Shown: positions 19,383-28,915, numbered from the stretch's first letter. The stretch is DNA of 64,000 bases from Ruegeria profundi (GCF_001507545.1 NZ_LQBP01000001.1:372001-436000), one strand, 5' to 3'. Notes: generated from the sequence alone by a model not told the origin. Translations and numbers: made by a program.

Positions 19383-19685
19383 ATGGGCGATAAAACACTG
19401 ACCCGAATGGATCTGAGCGAGGCTGTCTTTCGTGAGGTCGGCCTGTCACGCAACGAAAGCGCGCAACTCGTTGAAAGCGTTTTGAATCATATGTCCGACG
19501 CGCTGGTGCGCGGTGAACAGGTGAAAATCTCGTCTTTTGGCACGTTCAGCGTTCGGGATAAGACCGCCCGCATCGGCCGCAACCCCAAAACAGGCGAAGA
19601 GGTTCCGATTCAGCCGCGCCGTGTTCTGACCTTTCGACCGTCGCACCTGATGAAGGATCGCGTCGCCGCAGGGAATCGAAAGTAA
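19383..19685 (+). CDS. ihfA: Integration host factor subunit alpha
   Basis: A 100-residue DNA-bending protein of the HU/IHF family, forming a heterodimer with IhfB for nucleoid organisation and promoter architecture. The beta-arm is visible as [25 protein letters not shown], with the intercalating proline in NPKTG. The N-terminal [21 protein letters not shown] fits IhfA rather than HU. A GGGGAAAAGG ribosome site precedes the ATG. It lies directly before a MerR-type gene, an arrangement also found outside this group (pheT-ihfA-merR in enterobacteria). Confidence 0.96.
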   Translation: MGDKTLTRMDLSEAVFREVGLSRNESAQLVESVLNHMSDALVRGEQVKISSFGTFSVRDKTARIGRNPKTGEEVPIQPRRVLTFRPSHLMKDRVAAGNRK

Positions 19686-19703
19686 GATCGGGGCGGCACG
19701 GTC

Positions 19704-20324
19704 ATGAGCAAGTCCCCCGACGCGTTTCGCACCATCAGTGAAGTTGCGGTCTGGCTGGACGTTCAGGCTCATGTTTTGCGATTCTGGGAAAGCCGTTTCA
19801 GCCAGGTCAAACCGGTAAAGCGCGCCGGAGGTCGTCGGTATTACCGTCCCAACGATATGCGCCTACTGGGTGGCATTAAGAAATTGCTGCATGAGGATGG
19901 GATCACCATCAAAGGCGTGCAACGTATCCTGCGCGAAAAGGGTGTGGCCTATGTTGCCGCGCTTTCCCCAAGCTTGGACGACGTGGCAGAGGCGGACACC
20001 GCGGCAGACGAAAATGTTGTTGTTCCGTTCACTTCGAAACCCGTACAGACGGGCGAACAGGTCAAAATGGACTTGGGCGAGAGTGAACCCGCCATTGGAA
20101 CAGTTGCACCCGCAGCACGGGCAAAAGCTGCATCGCCCGAACCTGAAACAAGACCCGAGCCCACCAGACCGGACGGTCAGGATAAGGCACCTCAGAAGCG
20201 CGGTATTGCAACGCAAGCTTGGACCCGAATGGATTTCGATGACCAGCTTTTGAAGCAGATTGCTCCTATGGCAAAGGACTTGCGCGCCATTCTGGAGCGT
20301 ATGGAAAACCGAACGGCGGGATAA
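19704..20324 (+). CDS. MerR-family transcriptional regulator
   Basis: A 206-residue protein with an N-terminal MerR winged-helix domain: [22 protein letters not shown], then [20 protein letters not shown] and a helix [15 protein letters not shown]. The remainder (about residues 85-175) is acidic and proline/alanine-rich with no effector-binding domain or metal-binding cysteines, and the last 30 residues form a short helical segment. The MerR domain type is that often found after ihfA; the target genes are unknown. It begins 18 bases after ihfA, so the two are probably co-transcribed. Confidence 0.88.
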   Translation: MSKSPDAFRTISEVAVWLDVQAHVLRFWESRFSQVKPVKRAGGRRYYRPNDMRLLGGIKKLLHEDGITIKGVQRILREKGVAYVAALSPSLDDVAEADTAADENVVVPFTSKPVQTGEQVKMDLGESEPAIGTVAPAARAKAASPEPETRPEPTRPDGQDKAPQKRGIATQAWTRMDFDDQLLKQIAPMAKDLRAILERMENRTAG

Positions 20325-20347
20325 GAAAAAAAGGCGATGATTTCCTC

Positions 20348-20375
20348 TTGCCCCTGCCGGGAAAGTCTTTATGAA
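20348..20375 (+). promoter_or_regulatory. Possible promoter of tRNA-Pro
   Basis: TTGCCC at 20348 and TATGAA at 20370 with a 16-base spacer, placing a transcript start a few bases before the tRNA. It matches the sigma-70 pattern moderately; unproven. Confidence 0.4.
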
Positions 20376-20386
20376 CACCTCAACGT

Positions 20387-20463
20387 CGGGCTATGGCGCA
20401 GCCTGGTAGCGCGTCCGTCTGGGGGACGGAAGGTCGCAGGTTCGAGTCCTGCTAGCCCGACCA
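20387..20463 (+). tRNA. tRNA-Pro (anticodon GGG)
   Basis: A 77-base cloverleaf. The acceptor arms CGGGCTA / TAGCCCG pair perfectly and are followed by an encoded ACCA end. The D arm is GCGC...GCGC with the AGCCTGGTA loop. The anticodon stem TCCGT/ACGGA encloses the loop CTGGGGG, giving anticodon GGG, which reads CCC and CCU proline codons. The T arm is GCAGG-TTCGAGT-CCTGC. No intron or irregular pairing is seen. It sits between the MerR regulator and the dCTP deaminase gene. Confidence 0.97.
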
Positions 20464-20524
20464 AATCACACCGACGTTTATGGCAGACAGGCCAGATCCC
20501 GCTCTGGCATCAGGGGGGATCGGA

Positions 20525-21601
20525 ATGACAGGTGTATGCCCGAACCAGCAGATCGAAGCGATGATCGCGCGTGGTGAGATCACCGCCAACCCCGAGGTGA
20601 TCCCTGCACAAGTTCAACCTGCAAGCCTTGATTTACGTTTGGGAACAGTCGCTTACCGAGTCCGTGCATCGTTTCTGGCAGGCGAAGGACGCTCGGTCGC
20701 GGATCGGCTGGCCGAGTTTGAGATGCACCGAATCGATATCTCGAACGGGGCGGTTCTTGAAAAAGGGTGCGTCTATCTGGTGCCTTTGATGGAGTCGCTC
20801 GCGCTGCCCAAAAGCGTAACCGCGGTTGCTAACGCCAAAAGCTCGACAGGACGGCTGGACCTGTTAACCCGCACCATCACCGATGGAGGTACCGAGTTCG
20901 ACCGCGTGCCTGCGGGCTATGCTGGTCCTTTGTACGCCGAGATCTGCCCCCGTTCCTTCTCGGTGCTGGTCCGTCCGGGGATGCGGCTGAACCAGATTCG
21001 GTTCCGACAAGGTCAGGCCGTGCTGAGCGACGCGGAACTGACCGCGTTGCACAACGAGTCGCCGCTGGTCGATGGACCAGCGGTGATTCAGGACGGGCTG
21101 GGCTTTTCAGTCGACCTGCAACTGCCCGACACCGATCTTGTCGGCTATCGTGCCAAGCCACATACAGGCGTGATCGATCTGGACCGGATCGGCGAATACA
21201 ACCCGCAGGAATACTGGGAAGAGGTGCGGACAACGGAAGGTCGCATTATTCTGGACCCCGGCGCATTCTATATACTGGTCAGTCGTGAGGCGGTGCACAT
21301 CCCGCCCATGTATGCCGCAGAGATGGCCCCTTATCTTGCCATGGTTGGTGAGTTTCGGGTGCATTATGCCGGGTTCTTCGACCCCGGCTTTGGCCACGCC
21401 GCAGCAGGTGGTGCGGGATCACGCGGTGTGCTGGAAGTGCGCTGCCACGAAGCACCGTTTGTTCTGGAACACGGTCAGGTCGTCGGTCGGCTGGTCTATG
21501 AAAAAATGGCCGAGATGCCCACGCAGCTTTACGGCTCGGGCATCGCGTCAAACTATCAGGGTCAAGGCTTGAAGCTTTCCAAACACTTCAGAGTTGACTG
21601 A
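20525..21601 (+). CDS. dcd: 2'-Deoxycytidine 5'-triphosphate deaminase, double-length form
   Basis: About 358 residues, roughly twice the usual Dcd (about 190). The N-terminal half carries QPASLDLRLGTVAYRVRASF, VPLMESLALP and the substrate-contact block NAKSSTGRLDLLTR with PAGYAGPLYAEI. The second half repeats a dUTPase-like barrel pattern: AFYILVSREAVHIPP, HYAGFFDPGFG, VLEVRCHEAPFVLEHGQVVGRL. Dcd turns dCTP into dUTP on the way to dTTP. The start at 20525 follows a GGGGGGATCGGA ribosome site; the upstream in-frame ATG (20480) lies close to the tRNA 3' end. Whether both halves are catalytic is not known from sequence. Confidence 0.88.
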   Translation: MTGVCPNQQIEAMIARGEITANPEVIPAQVQPASLDLRLGTVAYRVRASFLAGEGRSVADRLAEFEMHRIDISNGAVLEKGCVYLVPLMESLALPKSVTAVANAKSSTGRLDLLTRTITDGGTEFDRVPAGYAGPLYAEICPRSFSVLVRPGMRLNQIRFRQGQAVLSDAELTALHNESPLVDGPAVIQDGLGFSVDLQLPDTDLVGYRAKPHTGVIDLDRIGEYNPQEYWEEVRTTEGRIILDPGAFYILVSREAVHIPPMYAAEMAPYLAMVGEFRVHYAGFFDPGFGHAAAGGAGSRGVLEVRCHEAPFVLEHGQVVGRLVYEKMAEMPTQLYGSGIASNYQGQGLKLSKHFRVD

Positions 21602-21826
21602 TCAGAATTTCATGAATCGACGCATCTGACGCGTTACTTTCTGTGCCTGACCCAGTTGTTGTGACGGGCGTGGCCCTGCGGTGTTGCCGCGTTTGGGTGC
21701 ATCGGTGCCTTGGTCCGACCCACCACCCATTCGGCTTGCCACGTCAAAGCCCTTGTCGACGCCTTTGTTAATGAGGCGACGCATGACCTGACGGACGATC
21801 ATGTCAATGATCCGATTGGCGTTCAT
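21602..21826 (-). CDS. Small basic hypothetical protein
   Basis: A 74-residue protein starting NANRIIDMIVRQVMRRLINKG, an amphipathic positively charged helix, followed by a Gly/Pro/Gln-rich middle and a basic end (KVTRQMRRFMKF). Ribosome site GGAG precedes the ATG. It lies 64 bases after scpB on the same strand and ends directly at the convergent dCTP deaminase stop, so it is probably the last gene of the dgt-argS-scp group. No domain recognised; small proteins of this look occur in other Rhodobacteraceae, but I cannot give a function. Confidence 0.7.
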   Translation of the reverse strand: MNANRIIDMIVRQVMRRLINKGVDKGFDVASRMGGGSDQGTDAPKRGNTAGPRPSQQLGQAQKVTRQMRRFMKF

Positions 21827-21890
21827 AGTTCAACTCCATTTCCTGAGCCCTAACATAAGCGATCAGTGTGGCAACAAAAGGCCCCGCTGA

Positions 21891-22547
21891 TCACTCTTCC
21901 TCGAACAGCTCCGTCTGATCTTCGTCTTCTTCGTTTTCCTGCCCCTCGCCTAAGGGAATTGTGCCGGGCGGTGGGCGGTTTTCCAGCAACCCCGCTGCAC
22001 GCAGTTCTTTGAGCCCAGGCAGGTCGCGGGCGTTTTCAAGCCCGAAATGGTCAAGGAACTGCGGCGTGACCACAAACGTCACCGGACGACCCGGCGTCAT
22101 ACGGCGGCGGCCCAGCCTGATCCACTCCATCTCAAGCAATTGATCGATGGTCCCGCGCGAAACCGAAACGCCGCGTATCTCCTCGATTTCAGCCCTTGTG
22201 CAGGGTTGGTGGTACGCCACGATGGCCAGCGTCTCGATCGCGGCACGACTCAACTTGCGAGTCTCGACCGTTTCCTTTTGCATCAGAAATCCCAAATCCG
22301 GGGCCGTTCGAATGGCCCAGGCTTCGCCAACACGGGTAACCCGAACACCGCGACCCTCATAGCGTTTCTGAAGTATTTCAACGGCTTGCGCTGCGTCGCT
22401 ACCATGCGGCATACGGGCCTCAAGATCGGTGATCGTCACCGGCTCGGCGCTGGCGAACAACACGGCTTCGACCATGCGTTCCTGCTCTGCCATTGGGGGC
22501 GCTTCGAACAGGGTGCCGGTGCCTTCGTCTTCGGGGGCGTCAATCAC
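21891..22547 (-). CDS. scpB: Segregation and condensation protein B
   Basis: About 218 residues. ScpB binds ScpA and stimulates the SMC complex that compacts and separates chromosomes. Typical are the two winged-helix parts: MVEAVLFASAEPVTITDLEARM at the start, and KLSRAAIETLAIVAYHQPCTRAEIEEIRGVSVSRGTIDQLLE, then VTFVVTPQFLDHFGLENARDLPGLKEL. The C-terminal tail is very acidic (about 15 residues). The start is taken as the GTG at 22547, which overlaps the scpA stop by 8 bases and has a GAGGA ribosome site; an upstream frame to 22583 lies inside scpA. Confidence 0.93.
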   Translation of the reverse strand: MIDAPEDEGTGTLFEAPPMAEQERMVEAVLFASAEPVTITDLEARMPHGSDAAQAVEILQKRYEGRGVRVTRVGEAWAIRTAPDLGFLMQKETVETRKLSRAAIETLAIVAYHQPCTRAEIEEIRGVSVSRGTIDQLLEMEWIRLGRRRMTPGRPVTFVVTPQFLDHFGLENARDLPGLKELRAAGLLENRPPPGTIPLGEGQENEEDEDQTELFEEE

Positions 22548-23334
22548 GGTTGTCAGTCCTCTTGCGCAGTTGGATCGGGGCAAAGGTTTCGGCCTGCTTG
22601 ATCTCCATATGTCCTTCTTTCACCAGTTCCAGCGAGGCCGCGAACGTCGCCGCGGTGGCTGACCTGCGACGCACTGGATCAGCATCCCACCCTTGGGGCA
22701 GATAGGTTTCCATATCCGTCCAAGTCCCAGCAAATCCGATCAGGGGTCGCATCCGTTCCAGCGCCTGCTCCATGGTAAACACCGCATCGCGATCCATGAC
22801 AAAGGGGCGGAATTCGTCACGTGTTCGAATACGCGCATATCCCTGCATGAGGTCCAGCAAAGTGGCCGAATATGTCACCGTGCGGATGCGAGTGACATCC
22901 TCACCCTGCCCGCGTTTGAAGAAATCGCGCCCCAGTTGGTCCCGTGCCATCAGACGTGCGGCAGCGTCGCGCATGGCCTGAAGGCGTTCAAGCTGAAACG
23001 CCAGATGCGCGGCCAGTTCTTCACCAGATGGCCCCTCGTCATCAGGATCAGGGGGCAACAGCAGGCGAGACTTCAGAAAGGCCAGCCAAGCCGCCATCAC
23101 CAGATAGTCAGCAGCCAGTTCGATGCGCAGTGCACGTGCCTTTTCCACAAAGGCAAGATATTGATGCGCCAGCGCTAAGACCGAGATTTTCCGAAGGTCG
23201 ACTTTTTGTGTACGGGACAGGGTCAGTAATACGTCCAACGGGCCTTCGAACCCGTCGACATCAACGATCAGCGCTTCGGCCGCAAGGCGATCCGCGACCG
23301 AGACCGGGTCTTCGCTAAAAAGGTTATCGTTCAT
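22540..23334 (-). CDS. scpA: Segregation and condensation protein A
   Basis: A 264-residue kleisin partner of SMC. Seen: the N-terminal VDGFEGPLDVLLTLSRTQKVDLRKISVLALAHQYL block, the helical ADYLVMAAWLAFLKSRLLLPP motif and a C-terminal winged-helix region (ATFAASLELVKEGHMEIKQAETFAPI). It bridges SMC heads together with ScpB. The reading frame overlaps nagZ by 11 bases at its start and scpB at its end, so the three are translationally coupled. Confidence 0.95.
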   Translation of the reverse strand: MNDNLFSEDPVSVADRLAAEALIVDVDGFEGPLDVLLTLSRTQKVDLRKISVLALAHQYLAFVEKARALRIELAADYLVMAAWLAFLKSRLLLPPDPDDEGPSGEELAAHLAFQLERLQAMRDAAARLMARDQLGRDFFKRGQGEDVTRIRTVTYSATLLDLMQGYARIRTRDEFRPFVMDRDAVFTMEQALERMRPLIGFAGTWTDMETYLPQGWDADPVRRRSATAATFAASLELVKEGHMEIKQAETFAPIQLRKRTDNRD

Positions 23335-24331
23335 ACACCTGCCCGCCCATTAGGGCAGATAGTTCCGCTTCGGCAGCTTGGATGTCAAGTTCCGCAGGCT
23401 TTTGACGCATAGCCAGCGCCTTTTTCGCGCGTTTCTGTGCCTGTGCAGTCATTTCCCCGGCCGCAATCAGAACCTTTTCGCGGGCGGCGAACAATCCGTT
23501 GCAATGCAATACGACGTCGCACCCGGCGCTCAGCGCCTTGCGCGCAATATCCTCGGGCGAACCGCTGAGGGCTTTCATTGAGATATCGTCCGTCATGATC
23601 AACCCGTCAAAACCGATCTTGTTTCGGATCAAGCTGATCATGGTGGGTGAAATCGTGGCTGGTTGCGGGTCGATAGCGTCATAGACCAAATGCGCGGTCA
23701 TCCCCATCGGCAAGGTGTTGAGGGCACGGAACGGCGCAAAATCCATCTGTTCCAGCGCATCTTGCGTTAGGCTCACATGCGGCAGATCGTGGTGGCTGTC
23801 CAAGGTCGAAAAACCATGCCCAGGCATATGTTTGAGCACTGGCAAAACACCCCCGTCCAGATGCCCCTGTGCAACTGCACTTCCGATTCTGGAAACCACT
23901 CTCGGATCAGAGCCATAGCATCGGTTTTTCAGGAAAACGTGGGTATCCTGGCGCGCCAGATCGACCATCGGCGCGCAGTTGCTGTCGATGCCTAGCTCAA
24001 AAAGTTCATGAGCGATCAGACGATATCGTAGATACATGGCCCGTTCGGCATGATCCCCGGCACGCTGGACGTGATCAAGCGGTGGCATCCAATCCCGTGC
24101 CAACGGTGCGCGCAAGCGTTGAACGCGGCCACCCTCCTGATCGATTGTGATAGGGCAGTTGCGGCCAACAGCGTTGCGGAAGTCATCGCAGAGGGCACGC
24201 ACCTGATCGGCGGTCTCAATGTTTCGGGCGAACAGAATGAACCCGAAGGGATTCATTTCGCGAAACAGGCTTTTTTCTTCGGGCGTCAGGCGTAAACCTT
24301 CCGCATCGCTGATTGCCGCGCCGAACGTCAC
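23324..24331 (-). CDS. nagZ: Beta-N-acetylhexosaminidase NagZ
   Basis: About 335 residues, glycoside hydrolase family 3. NagZ removes GlcNAc from GlcNAc-anhydroMurNAc peptides in the cytosol during murein recycling, providing the substrate chain for AmpD/AnmK. Motifs: PFGFILFARNIE, TIDQEGGRVQRL, the KHMPGHGFSTLDSHHDLP loop with catalytic His-Asp dyad, and the nucleophile Asp in LIMTDDISMKAL. The start is taken as a GTG overlapping the SPOR gene stop (GTGA); the frame can be extended to a TTG at 24352. It functionally pairs with anmK at 8-9 kb. Confidence 0.94.
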   Translation of the reverse strand: MTFGAAISDAEGLRLTPEEKSLFREMNPFGFILFARNIETADQVRALCDDFRNAVGRNCPITIDQEGGRVQRLRAPLARDWMPPLDHVQRAGDHAERAMYLRYRLIAHELFELGIDSNCAPMVDLARQDTHVFLKNRCYGSDPRVVSRIGSAVAQGHLDGGVLPVLKHMPGHGFSTLDSHHDLPHVSLTQDALEQMDFAPFRALNTLPMGMTAHLVYDAIDPQPATISPTMISLIRNKIGFDGLIMTDDISMKALSGSPEDIARKALSAGCDVVLHCNGLFAAREKVLIAAGEMTAQAQKRAKKALAMRQKPAELDIQAAEAELSALMGGQVYER

Positions 24332-25392
24332 CGAGCGGCGACCGGAATACAATCAGCGCCCTGCGCCTCAAGCGCCGCACAGAACTGACGCGAGTCACTC
24401 AGGTCGTCAAATCCGACAACGCGCAGGCGGTAAAACGTCCGTCCACCACGTGAAGTTTTCTGGATAACCCGTTGCTTACCAACCATATATTCACCAAATC
24501 GACCATTCAAACGATCCCATTCTGCCGATGCAACATCAGGGCTTTCATACGCACCCAGCTGGGCCATTCTTGTGCCCTTGGTCAACGTGTTTGGGTCCAC
24601 ATCCAGACCCACCGCCGCCTTTACGGCAGCGTTGATCGCGTCCTCAGTGCTTTTGCTGGTCGAAATCCCAGCCGGTCTGGAACGCGCCGGGCGGGTAATG
24701 GGCCGCAGCGAGCGGCGAACACCCGGCAGGGCTGCCAGTTCTGGATCGGGTAGAAGCGCCGCCAAATCGGCGGGGTCAATCGCGGGCTCTTCTTCGGGCG
24801 TTACCAGTGCTGCAAGCTGCACTCCAACTTCGGTCGTGTTGTCGGTTTTTGCCGCCTCGCCTGCCAGTTCAGCGACCAGAGCATCCACGTTGCCTTGACG
24901 CAACCGCGCGGCTTCCTGATCGGAAATCTCTTCCTGCACGACATGCACGGCAGGAGTGGCACTTAAGGGTTCAACCGGAATATCCTCATCCGCCAAAGAA
25001 ACCGGGCGGGGCGCAAGGATCAGCCTATCCGCCGGAGGCGCTGCAGTCCCGACTGCAGCCACAGTATTCACAGCAAGCCCTTGGTGATCCGCAGGCGTTC
25101 CGCCCGGGTTTTCAGGCTGAATTCGCATCGGTCCTTCGATGGCCCGCACCACCGGCACGCCGCTGACGTCCCGCATGACAAGCTTGTAGCCCCAGACACC
25201 AATCCCTGCGACCAGTGCCAGCGATGCAGCCGCTCCCATAGCGTTCAGGATACGACCCAGCCCCGCAACACGCGGTGCCTCATCATAGTCCGGCAAATCC
25301 TCGGGATACTCATACCCATCCTGCGGATACGGTTGATTCGTATAATGCATATGGTCGGGGCGCGCCTGCCCCGCGTAATCGTAACGTGCCAT
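24328..25392 (-). CDS. SPOR-domain membrane protein
   Basis: A 354-residue protein with a cytosolic Tyr/Pro/Asp-rich start, one transmembrane segment (residues about 48-68, ILNAMGAAASLALVAGIGVWGY), a long periplasmic linker rich in Ala/Pro/Asp, and a C-terminal SPOR domain (GTRMAQLGAYESPDVASAEWDRL ... FYRLRVVGFDDLSDSRQFCAALE). SPOR domains bind denuded glycan strands and bring proteins to the division septum. Position between argS and nagZ is a common alphaproteobacterial arrangement. The gene overlaps nagZ by four bases. Its exact partner is unknown. Confidence 0.88.
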   Translation of the reverse strand: MARYDYAGQARPDHMHYTNQPYPQDGYEYPEDLPDYDEAPRVAGLGRILNAMGAAASLALVAGIGVWGYKLVMRDVSGVPVVRAIEGPMRIQPENPGGTPADHQGLAVNTVAAVGTAAPPADRLILAPRPVSLADEDIPVEPLSATPAVHVVQEEISDQEAARLRQGNVDALVAELAGEAAKTDNTTEVGVQLAALVTPEEEPAIDPADLAALLPDPELAALPGVRRSLRPITRPARSRPAGISTSKSTEDAINAAVKAAVGLDVDPNTLTKGTRMAQLGAYESPDVASAEWDRLNGRFGEYMVGKQRVIQKTSRGGRTFYRLRVVGFDDLSDSRQFCAALEAQGADCIPVAAR

Positions 25393-25480
25393 GTCCGCCT
25401 CACCGCCCGTTTTGCGCCGGAAAACAAGGCGCGCGGGTCATTTCTTGCCTACCTCGAACCGGCGCGTCGGGCGGAGTTTG

Positions 25481-27226
25481 TTACCGCATCTCCTGCGCCG
25501 GAGTGACACCAAGAATACCCAAGCCTGCTGAAATCACAACAGAAACAGCCCGGGCCAATGCGATTTTCGACTGGCTTGTGGCAACATCGCCATCTTGAAT
25601 GAAGCGCAGTTGAGTTTCGTCGTTCCCTTTGTTCCAAAGCGCGTGGAAATCTCCTGCAAGCTCGTAGAGGTAAAAGGCAACGCGATGCGGCTCGTTAGTG
25701 CGCGCCGCGATTTCGACCAGACGTGGCCATTCCGCCAGCTTCTTGGCAACCGTCAGTTCAGAGGGGTGGTCATTCTTGCTCAGGTCCGCGCTGGCAAGGG
25801 TAGCGTCATCGGCGGCGATACCGGCTTCGGCAGCACGGCGCAGCACGCTCATGACGCGGGCATGCGCATATTGAACATAAAACACGGGATTTTCACGGCT
25901 CTGCTCAAGCACCTTGTCAAAATCGAAGTCAAGTGACGCGTCGTTCTTGCGGGTCAACATTACGAACCGGGTCACGTCCGGGCCGACGTGATCCACCACG
26001 TCGCGCAGGGTGACAAAGTTCCCTGCCCGCTTGGACATCTTGAACGGCTCACCATTCTTCCACAGCTTTACCAATTGGGTCAGCTTGATATCCAGCGGCA
26101 CCTTGCCGTCCGACAACGCCGACACGGCTGCCTTCATCCGTTTGACATAGCCACCATGGTCCGCGCCGAACACATCGATCAGCGCGTCAAAACCGCGGGT
26201 GACCTTGTCATAGTGATAGGCGATATCTGGCGCAAAATAAGTCCAGCTGCCATCCGACTTCTTGACCGGGCGATCCACGTCGTCGCCGTGTTCGGTGGAT
26301 TTGAACAGTGTCTGCTCGCGCGGTTCCCAATCTTCGGGTTTTTTGCCCTTGGGCGGCTCTAGCACGCCTTCGTAGATCAGACCTTTGTCGCTCAGCGATT
26401 TCAGCGCGGCCTCGATCTTGCCGGTGCCGTAGAGCGATTTCTCTGAGAAGAACACATCCATCTCAACGCCCAGCGCCTTCAGGTCATCGCGGATCAGATC
26501 CATCATCGCGTCGGTGGCAAAGTTGCGCAGCTCTTCCAGCCACTCGCTTTCCGGTTTGTCGATCAGGCTGTCGCCGTATTTCTCTTTCAGCGCCTCACCA
26601 ATCGGGATCAGGTAGTCGCCTGGATAAAGCCCCTCGGCAATCTCGGGGCTCAGGCCATTGGCTTCGCGATACCGCTCGTAAGCTGAGCGCGCCAGCACAT
26701 CCACCTGCGCGCCACCATCATTGATGTAGTATTCACGCGTCACGTCATGGCCGGAATACGCCAACAGGCTGGCCAGAGCATCCCCAAACACAGCCCCCCG
26801 CGTATGGCCCACGTGCAGCGGGCCGGTTGGGTTGGCCGAGACATATTCCACGTTGACCTTCTGCCCATGGCCCATGGTCGAGCGCCCATAGTCGGTGCCT
26901 TTTTCCAACACAGCCGCCAGAACGCCCTGCCACACCGTCGGTGCAAGTCGCAGGTTCAGGAACCCCGGCCCGGCCACCTCGGCATTGGTGATCCGGTCAT
27001 CCGCCGCCAGCTTTCCCGCCAGCACATCGGCAATCTCGCGCGGTTTCATCTTGGCGGGTTTCGCAAGCACCATTGCTGCGTTTGTTGCCATATCGCCATG
27101 CGCCGCATCGCGCGGCGGTTCGACCGCCACATTGTCAAAGTTCAGCCCCTCGGGCAGTGTACCTTCGGACTGCATCTGCGCCAGCGCGTCCAGCACAAGG
27201 CCGCGGATCTCGGAAAACAGGTTCAT
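25481..27226 (-). CDS. argS: Arginyl-tRNA synthetase
   Basis: A 581-residue class I synthetase for tRNA-Arg. The HIGH motif reads [20 protein letters not shown] and the KMSKS-like motif [15 protein letters not shown]. The C-terminal DALR anticodon-binding domain is visible near the end ([17 protein letters not shown]). The start at 27226 (MNLFSEI) fits the family; an upstream in-frame codon at 27262 adds 12 residues. It is followed 88 bases later by the SPOR gene and preceded by dgt. Confidence 0.97.
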   Translation of the reverse strand: MNLFSEIRGLVLDALAQMQSEGTLPEGLNFDNVAVEPPRDAAHGDMATNAAMVLAKPAKMKPREIADVLAGKLAADDRITNAEVAGPGFLNLRLAPTVWQGVLAAVLEKGTDYGRSTMGHGQKVNVEYVSANPTGPLHVGHTRGAVFGDALASLLAYSGHDVTREYYINDGGAQVDVLARSAYERYREANGLSPEIAEGLYPGDYLIPIGEALKEKYGDSLIDKPESEWLEELRNFATDAMMDLIRDDLKALGVEMDVFFSEKSLYGTGKIEAALKSLSDKGLIYEGVLEPPKGKKPEDWEPREQTLFKSTEHGDDVDRPVKKSDGSWTYFAPDIAYHYDKVTRGFDALIDVFGADHGGYVKRMKAAVSALSDGKVPLDIKLTQLVKLWKNGEPFKMSKRAGNFVTLRDVVDHVGPDVTRFVMLTRKNDASLDFDFDKVLEQSRENPVFYVQYAHARVMSVLRRAAEAGIAADDATLASADLSKNDHPSELTVAKKLAEWPRLVEIAARTNEPHRVAFYLYELAGDFHALWNKGNDETQLRFIQDGDVATSQSKIALARAVSVVISAGLGILGVTPAQEMR

Positions 27227-27365
27227 TTCGGATGTCCTTTTGCTTGTCGGGCGGTTTAACACGCGTCACGGCAAGGTCAATGGAAGCGGTCAGTTTCAGA
27301 CCGGATAGCCATCAACAGCAGGGCCGTTCGTTCGTATGCAGGCATGTCTGGGTGCTCTCGGACAG

Positions 27366-28508
27366 CTAACTGCCCGTCAACTTTTTGTGGTCCTGAAGGG
27401 CAAAGCGGTCAGTCATTCCTGCAATATAGTCCGACACAATCCGGGCCAACGCAGTTTCATCTTGGGCAGCCTCGATATCACCGTGCCACCGCGTGGGCAT
27501 TTGTTTGGGATCAGCAAGGTAGATCGGAAAGAGGTCCTCAACAACTTTACTGACATCGGCCCTGACTTTCATCACACTGGGGGCGCGATACATGCGCGAA
27601 AACAGAAACGTCCGGATTTCTTTAAGCTGCGACCACAGGCCGACTGAGAACTGAATCACGGGATAGCCCAGATTCCGAATATCCTCGACACGTTGCGCGC
27701 CTGACTTGGCGATAAGGCTGCGCGACGTGTCAATCACGTCTGAAACCATGACACCAAAAACACGACGCAACGCCTCGTGCCTGCGGCGGTATGGGTCAAG
27801 CCCGGGGTATTTTCGGTCTACTTCGGCATAACAATCACCCACGATGGGCAATTCCTGGATTTCTTCATCGGTGAACAGATTGGCGCGTAAACCATCCAGC
27901 AGATCGTGGTTGTTGTAAGCAATGTCATCAGACAGCGCCGCCACCTGCGCCTCGGCGCTGGCATGCGTGTGCAGTTCCAGATCGAAGCTACTGTTACATT
28001 CGGCCAAAGCCCAAGGCAAGCTACCGACTACAGGGCCGTTATGCTTGGCAATTCCCTCCAAGCACTCCCACGTCAGGTTACAGCCATCGAATTCGGCGTA
28101 GTGGCGTTCCAGCTTGGTAACGATACGAATGGCCTGAGCGTTGTGGTCAAATCCGCCATAGGGCTCCATCAGCGCGTGCAGCGCATCTTCTCCAGTATGG
28201 CCGAAAGGCGTGTGTCCAAGATCATGTGCCAAAGCGACAGCTTCAGTCAGCTCGGGGTTCAGACCCAAAGCACCGGCGATCGTACGGGCCACCTGGGCGA
28301 CCTCGATGGAATGGGTCAGACGGGTTCGATAACTGTCCCCTTCATGCTCAACAAAAACCTGCGTCTTGTGTTTGAGCCTCCGAAACGCGCTGGCATGAAT
28401 GATCCGGTCCCTGTCACGCTGGAAACATGATCGGAAACTGCTTTCTTCCTCGGGCACAAGCCGCCCCTTCGCGCGGCCCGGGTCCGAGGCAAATCCCGCT
28501 CTTTCCAA
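27366..28508 (-). CDS. dgt: Deoxyguanosinetriphosphate triphosphohydrolase-like protein
   Basis: An HD-domain dNTP triphosphohydrolase, about 380 residues, converting dNTPs to deoxynucleosides and triphosphate. HD residues are seen in TRLTHSIEVAQVARTI and ALAHDLGHTPFGHTGEDAL; the FQRDRDRIIHASAFRRLKHKTQVF block is diagnostic. The start is uncertain: the frame runs open to 28607, but ATG 28586 lies exactly opposite the divergent erpA start. A TTG at 28508 has an AGGA ribosome site and gives the usual family N-terminus, so I use it. It begins the argS-nagZ-scp group. Confidence 0.9.
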   Translation of the reverse strand: MERAGFASDPGRAKGRLVPEEESSFRSCFQRDRDRIIHASAFRRLKHKTQVFVEHEGDSYRTRLTHSIEVAQVARTIAGALGLNPELTEAVALAHDLGHTPFGHTGEDALHALMEPYGGFDHNAQAIRIVTKLERHYAEFDGCNLTWECLEGIAKHNGPVVGSLPWALAECNSSFDLELHTHASAEAQVAALSDDIAYNNHDLLDGLRANLFTDEEIQELPIVGDCYAEVDRKYPGLDPYRRRHEALRRVFGVMVSDVIDTSRSLIAKSGAQRVEDIRNLGYPVIQFSVGLWSQLKEIRTFLFSRMYRAPSVMKVRADVSKVVEDLFPIYLADPKQMPTRWHGDIEAAQDETALARIVSDYIAGMTDRFALQDHKKLTGS

Positions 28509-28584
28509 AGGTCTTATCCTTGTCGCCTGTCCTAAGGTTTCATATATTGTAGCGTGGTCGAGAAATAAACCTTTGGAGTCCGGC

Positions 28585-28908
28585 ATGAATCTGCCCCCAA
28601 CAGTCACAGAACGCGCTTTTGACCGGTTGGCCGAAATTGGCGCCGCTGATCAGGGTCAGGCCCTGCGGGTCGCTGTTGAAGGCGGCGGATGTTCCGGTTT
28701 TCAGTACGAAATCGCGCTGGACACACCGAAGGAGGACGACCTTGTATTGGAAGGCAAAGGGCAAAAGGTCATTGTCGACTCTGTTTCCCTTCCGTTTCTG
28801 GAAAATGCGGTGATCGACTTTACCCAGGAACTGATTGGGGCGCGGTTTGTCATTGAAAATCCCAACGCCACCTCATCTTGCGGCTGCGGCACGTCTTTTT
28901 CTATGTGA
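28585..28908 (+). CDS. erpA: Iron-sulfur cluster insertion protein (ErpA/IscA type)
   Basis: A 107-residue A-type carrier that delivers Fe-S clusters to apoproteins. The three conserved cysteines are present: Cys in EGGGCSGFQYEIAL and the CGCG pair in SSCGCGTSFSM at the end. Short A-type carriers are hard to separate by eye into ErpA, IscA and SufA; no isc or suf genes are adjacent. Ribosome site TTTGGAG precedes the ATG. An AT-rich TATATT box about 40 bases upstream may be its -10 element. Confidence 0.92.
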   Translation: MNLPPTVTERAFDRLAEIGAADQGQALRVAVEGGGCSGFQYEIALDTPKEDDLVLEGKGQKVIVDSVSLPFLENAVIDFTQELIGARFVIENPNATSSCGCGTSFSM

Positions 28909-28915
28909 TCGTCAG

